Source: Anticarsia gemmatalis
Taxonomy: Eukaryota > Arthropoda > Insecta > Lepidoptera > Erebidae
DNA: 64,000 nucleotides
Assembly: GCF_050436995.1 (NCBI RefSeq)
Contig: NC_134774.1
Location: forward strand, 1,734,501-1,798,500
Reading direction: 5' to 3'
Shown: piece by piece, positions 42,801 to 48,800 of the stretch
How the letters are laid out: every line of letters starts with the position of its first letter
Position numbering within the stretch: position 1 is the stretch's first letter
The notes under the pieces: model-generated
Told to the model about the DNA's origin: nothing
The model's input: only the letters and a program-made list of their open reading frames with translations
Databases searched by the model: none
Translations under genes and position numbers: made by a program

Positions 42801-45800
42801 CTCTAAAGTGAGCTAAGTTGGTTTAAAATTAGTGCAGTTGTAATGTCAACTGTAGTAATACAACAATGGTAGTTGTATTTAAGTTAATGATATGATTGGT
42901 AAACACAAGGTCGCAGTGAAGGCTGTTTACGTAACGTGTGCGCATAGTGTCTATAGATGTGGCTAGAGAGCGTAGTTTGGTGTAACCGACTTTAAAATGA
43001 CCTCACTAGAACCGACTTTAAAACGAGGGAAGTCGGTTTGAACCGACTTCAATTTGCGCAGAATGGTTAAACCGACTTTAAAACTAGTATAGTTGGTTCT
43101 TAACCGACTTTAAAAGGAGCTCACTAGAACCGACTTTAAAACGAGCTAAGTCGGTATGAACCGACTTTAAAAAGTGTTTTTTTACCGACTTCAATTCGTG
43201 CGGTGTTGTTTAAACCGACTTTAAAACTAGTATAGTGGGTTTTAACCGACTTCAATCAGTGCACAGTGGTTTAAACCGACTCTAAAGTGAGTTAAGGTGT
43301 TTATAATACTAGTGCAGTCGTAATGTCAACCGTAGTAATATAACAATGGTAGTTGTATTTAAGTTAATGATATGATTGGTGAACACAAGGTCGCAGTGAA
43401 GGCTGTTTACGTAACGTGTGCGCATAGTGTCTATAGATGTGACTAGAGGGCGTAGTTGGTTGTGAACCGACTTTAAAATGTGTGCGCATAGTGTCTATAG
43501 ATGTGACTAGAGAAGAGCGAAAGCGTAGTTGAGATTGGAGAGTGAGCGTAGTTGGATTTTATATATATTAACTTAGCTTTTGCATCAAAAAAAATCTTTG
43601 AATTGTGTTGTTCGGTAGAAAGCTAGGTTTTTTAATTAATAATTGTATTTGAAACAATTAAGTCTTTACACTATCAATCATGATATGGAAACAAGAAATT
43701 GTCATAAATGCACAGCATTGCAGCTAATGTTTTCATTACCATAATAATATACCTTTATTCAAATTCAATTCAAAATATTTCTTATAAACTTCACAAAATA
43801 TAATATGTAGCTATTTGAAATAATCGTAAACTTATTTCGATTACACAAATATTCGTTTAACATTATAATTTATCGCATCATAAAGGCAAGAATTTGTTCT
43901 TATATCAAGAAAAAATCACGACCAGAGACGATTTGCAATACGATACATGCAACCTCTACAATAAAAGGTAAACCCTATAATTATTTATTACAACTAATTA
44001 AAACCCCTTACATAAAAGGTGGCAGCCCTACACCCACACAGGAACATTATAAATAATTTCAAAGCGCGCAAAACATCGTTAAACTCCACCGTTACGAGAG
44101 TGACAACCCTGATTATTATTTCCTTTAAAAGCAACCGTAATAAACTTTTATTTGAGCACAAATATCATTAAAATGTATTGAATTAGGTTAGGGTTGTGTT
44201 ATGCTAATCAGAACTTTTATGTGTTATAATATCAGCACGACTTGATACCGTGGGTTATATATTACTAGCATCCGCCCGCAGCTTCGTCTGCGTGAAAAGA
44301 TTTCGTGGGTTATACAACCTTAGCGGGGACATATCAAAGATGGGTGGCCACCTATCTCTGGTATGTCCGGTTAGCGAGTTGACAACCTCTTGTAAGAACT
44401 GCACGCCTGGTAACTGCGCTCACCGGTCGGTAAACGATTTGTGGATTAAGCAAACCTTGACGCGGTCATTCCATAGATGGGTGACCGCATAGTGATATCT
44501 GAACTGAGCGTCTCCGTGTTTCGCAAGGCACGTAAAAAGTCGGTCTTGGCTGTTGTCTACTAAGATAACAGTCGTTAAGCCATGTTAAAGGCCTTCGGGC
44601 TTGAACAACTTTGACACTAGGTTGACCACTAACCATACGACGTACAAACGAAGTACATACAAAAAAACAGACGAATTGCGAACCTACTCCTTTTTTAAAG
44701 TCGGTTAAAACGGCCATAGATATTAAAAACAAGCCTTTTCTAGTAGCTCTATAACAACGATCCACTTTGCATCACCGCCGCTGTACGATCAACAAAAAAA
44801 TCTATGTCAATACTACTTACCTTCATTTTATATCAAAACAATTCTAATAAGATCATTTATTAAACAATAAATATAACACTTTACAAAAATATAATAATAA
44901 TAATATCTACACTAGCGGACCCGACAGACGTTGTCCTGTCTACACGTCAAAAAAACATTGTCCAGCGGACAAAATTGTGAATCTAAACCATTCTCAGATC
45001 CCCTTGAACACACACAAAAAATTTCATCAAATTCGGTCCGGTCCAGTCGTTTAAGAGAAGTTCAGTGACATACACACTTACAGGAGAAAATATACAGGGT
45101 GTGGCGTAAATAATGGATAATCCTTTACCAGCGGATGGGCGACAACCCAACTGATCTAAATATCAAAATTTACCTCTGGCACAAGTATCATAGTTTTTGA
45201 GATTTTGGCCATTTTGTGTGTTTTTTAAGAAAGCGATTAAAGCTCGTTCTTTTTAATGCTGTGATCACAATTTGAGGCTTTTTTTAAATCGGTTTTTTGC
45301 AAATAAATCCTGAATAGATGTGCTATTGAATCTACAATCTTGTTTTGTTATTACTACTTGTTTTTTATTTAAATTATGCATTCAAAGTTGAATTTTATAA
45401 TCTTTCACAACATTTGTGCAACTTTGAGCACTTGTGGTGAAAAAAAAATGTATGGTGGCTTTACTGCCCACGCCATAAATAATTTCTAAATTTTATTAGA
45501 ATTCTAAATTGGTATAACATGCAGCATTAATACCGATTATTGTCAAAATATTACAAAGAACTTAAATTATTAACACTTTTGCCGGTCGACTAATTTTATT
45601 TTTTCACTCTAAGCGCGTTCTAGATTCAATAGCACATCTATTCAGGATTTAATTGCAAAACACGGATTTAAAAAAAGTCTTAATTTGTGATCACAGCACC
45701 AAAAAGTACGAGCGTAAATCGCTTTCTTAAACACACATAATGGCTAAAATTTTTTGGAAATAAATCCTAAATTGATGTGCTATAATTGAACCTAATATCT

Positions 45801-48800
45801 TTTTTTGTTATTACTACTTGTCTTTTATTTAAACTATGTATTCAAAGTTAAATTTTATACTTTTTCAACACTTTTGTGCAACTTTGAACACTTGTGTGCA
45901 GTGTTGAAAAAAAAAAGAAATACAAAACACAAATACTATTCAAATAATAAAGATAATTAGAAATCTAAAGAAAACTACTCTGTTGACAAAAAAATCATTT
46001 TTCATCAAATTGTTATACATTATTTTGAAATAGACTTGGTCGAAGCAGCACAGTTCCAAGCTTTTTTATCATCTAAATAATCTTTAATAGTGTAATAACC
46101 CTATAAACATGAATATTTGAAAGCAAACTTAGCTTAAACGCGCTGATAAAATAAAATTAGTCGACCGGCAAAAGTGTTAATAATTTAAGTTCGTTGTAAT
46201 ATTTTGACAATAATCGGTATTAATGCTGCATGTTATACCAATTTAGAATTCTAATAAAATTTAGAAATTATTTATGGCGTGGGCAGTAAAGCCACCATAC
46301 ATTTTTTTTTCACCACAAGTGCTCAAAGTTGCACAAATGTTGTGAAAGATTATAAAATTCAACTTTGAATGCATAATTTAAATAAAAAACAAGTAGTAAT
46401 AACAAAACAAGATTGTAGATTCAATAGCGCATCTATTCAGGATTTATTTGCAAAAAACGGATTTAAAAAAAGCCTCAAATTGTGATCACAGCATTAAAAA
46501 GAACGAGTTTAAATCGCTTTCTTAAAAAACACACAAAATGGCCAAAATCTCAAAAACTATGATACTTGTGCCAGAGGTAAATTTTGATATTTAGATCAGT
46601 TGGGTGGTCGCCCATCCGCTGGTAAAGGATTATCCATTATTTACGCCACACCCTGTATATAAAGATGAGTATTAGTATAAGTTCTCTCACTTGGCCAGCG
46701 TGGTGGACTCAAGGCCTAACAGCTCCCTCATTACGGGAGGGGACCCTTGCCCAGCAGTGGGACGGTTGTTAGTATAATATTTATATTTCTGTTGACGCTA
46801 CACTGTTAAAAAGGAAGTCACGTAGAATTAGCTGTTAGTGTGTGGGGCTACTAAAAACGCGAGATTTGTTTTAACTTTATAATGCCGCTTTGCTTAAAAA
46901 TAAACCATTAATGTCCCACTGGGCAAGGGTCTCCTCCCGTAATGAGGAAGGGGTTAGGCCTTGAGTCCACCACGCTGGCCAATTGCGGGTAGGAGACTTT
47001 GCATGCCTTCAAGAACTGTTCTAAAGAACTCTCAGGCATGCAAGGTTGCATCACGATGTTTTCCTTCACCGTTATAACAAGTGATCATTATTTCTAATAC
47101 ACACATCACATGGAAAAGTCATTGTTATGTTGTCTCGGGTTCGCACCCTCGACTACTTGCGTGATAAGCGCAACTCAAACCTTTCGGCTACCACTGCTAT
47201 AGTAAAACGATTAAATGGTGTTTATAAATTGAACTTTAACTAACAACGTTTGCATCTACACTACTTAGCGACAATAAATCGCTAGAGGTGCTTTAATATA
47301 TATCAGCTTAGCCTTTCTTCCAAGCTATGTTGGAGGCGGCTTCCAGTCTCACCGGATGCAGCTGAATACCAGTGTTTTACATGGAGCGACTGCCTATCTG
47401 ACCTCCGCAACCCAGTTACCTGGGATAACACGATACCCTTCGGTAAGACTGGTTTGTCAGAATTTCAAGCTTCTGACTACTGTTAACGACTGTCAAAGAT
47501 CTTCGAAAATGACAGCCGGGACCCACAATTTAACGTGCCTTCCGAAACACGGGCACGCTAGAAGCGTTTTAATATGTTTATAAAATCGCTGTCTTTATAG
47601 CCTTATTACTACATCTGTTCTGTTGAAAGTACACATCCATAACTGTTGTATGTATGTATGTATGTATGTATGTATGACAACACCTGAGACCTTCGAAAAA
47701 TATTAGAACATTACTCTTTTGTACACTCATAGACTGTACAGTTCAACTTATGCCCGGTTTCTGAGGTACATTTAGCGGTAGTTTATCTATTCAATAGGGT
47801 TTTTTATAAATCAAAAAAATTAAATCATTTAGGTCAAATGCTGACACTTATGATAGTCAATGATACAGAGAGTGAATCTACCGCCAGTTCGGAAAGTAGG
47901 GCCAATGAGAAGAGCGGGCAAGAAACTCCTAGCCACTCTTTATATGAGTTTAAACGCTATTGAATAGATAAACTACTGTTAAATGTACCTCAGAAACCGG
48001 GGCTATACACTCATATACCGTACTATAGTCTAACTTAGTAGAGAGTCTTGTATACAAGGTTCGCGGCTGGAGGTATACAACATACAGAATGTATAACATC
48101 AGTGACACGTCTTATACAGCTGACTGTGACCTGTTTGATACAGATACTTTATTTTGTAAATACACAGAGTTTCTACTCGGGTTTATCGAAGATTAAGATA
48201 CAAAGTACAACCCCTTTTATAAGACGCTTACGGGTAGTTTTTTCAAACAGTAGCCTTTATTGACCTCAAGAATACAATTGTCAAAATGTTAGATATCCGG
48301 TGGCTTTCTTTTTGGTTCTAACTAAATAGTTTTACGAAATCGTATCAGTAGTTTCAGAGATTAACGCGTTCAACGAAATATAAATCTTTTCGAGCTTATT
48401 TATGCGTATATTAGTCGCCTATGTTTGTATCTAACTGTAGAAAAATCTTATTTCTTATCTTTTGAAGTAGTTTTCAGCATTTCTATTTGAAAATTTCATC
48501 ATTTAAGACACATTACCGAATTTATACCTGCATTTTTTAAACCTAGAAATAGAACTATCATAAAACAGTTCTACAGTACATATCTTTGCTCTATATTCCC
48601 AAATAAACGTACAATCCTTCAAAAAACGCTAAATTACAACGTTTTACATTGAACAACTACTAAACACGGGCTATAATTTGCATATTAGCCAATCTGTGTC
48701 AAATTTCATAACCCTTGCACATCCTTTCTGCGTACAGCGCCATCTGTTATTTCCGATACGCAACTGCAGTTCGAGATATTATAAACAGATGGCGTTAGTT

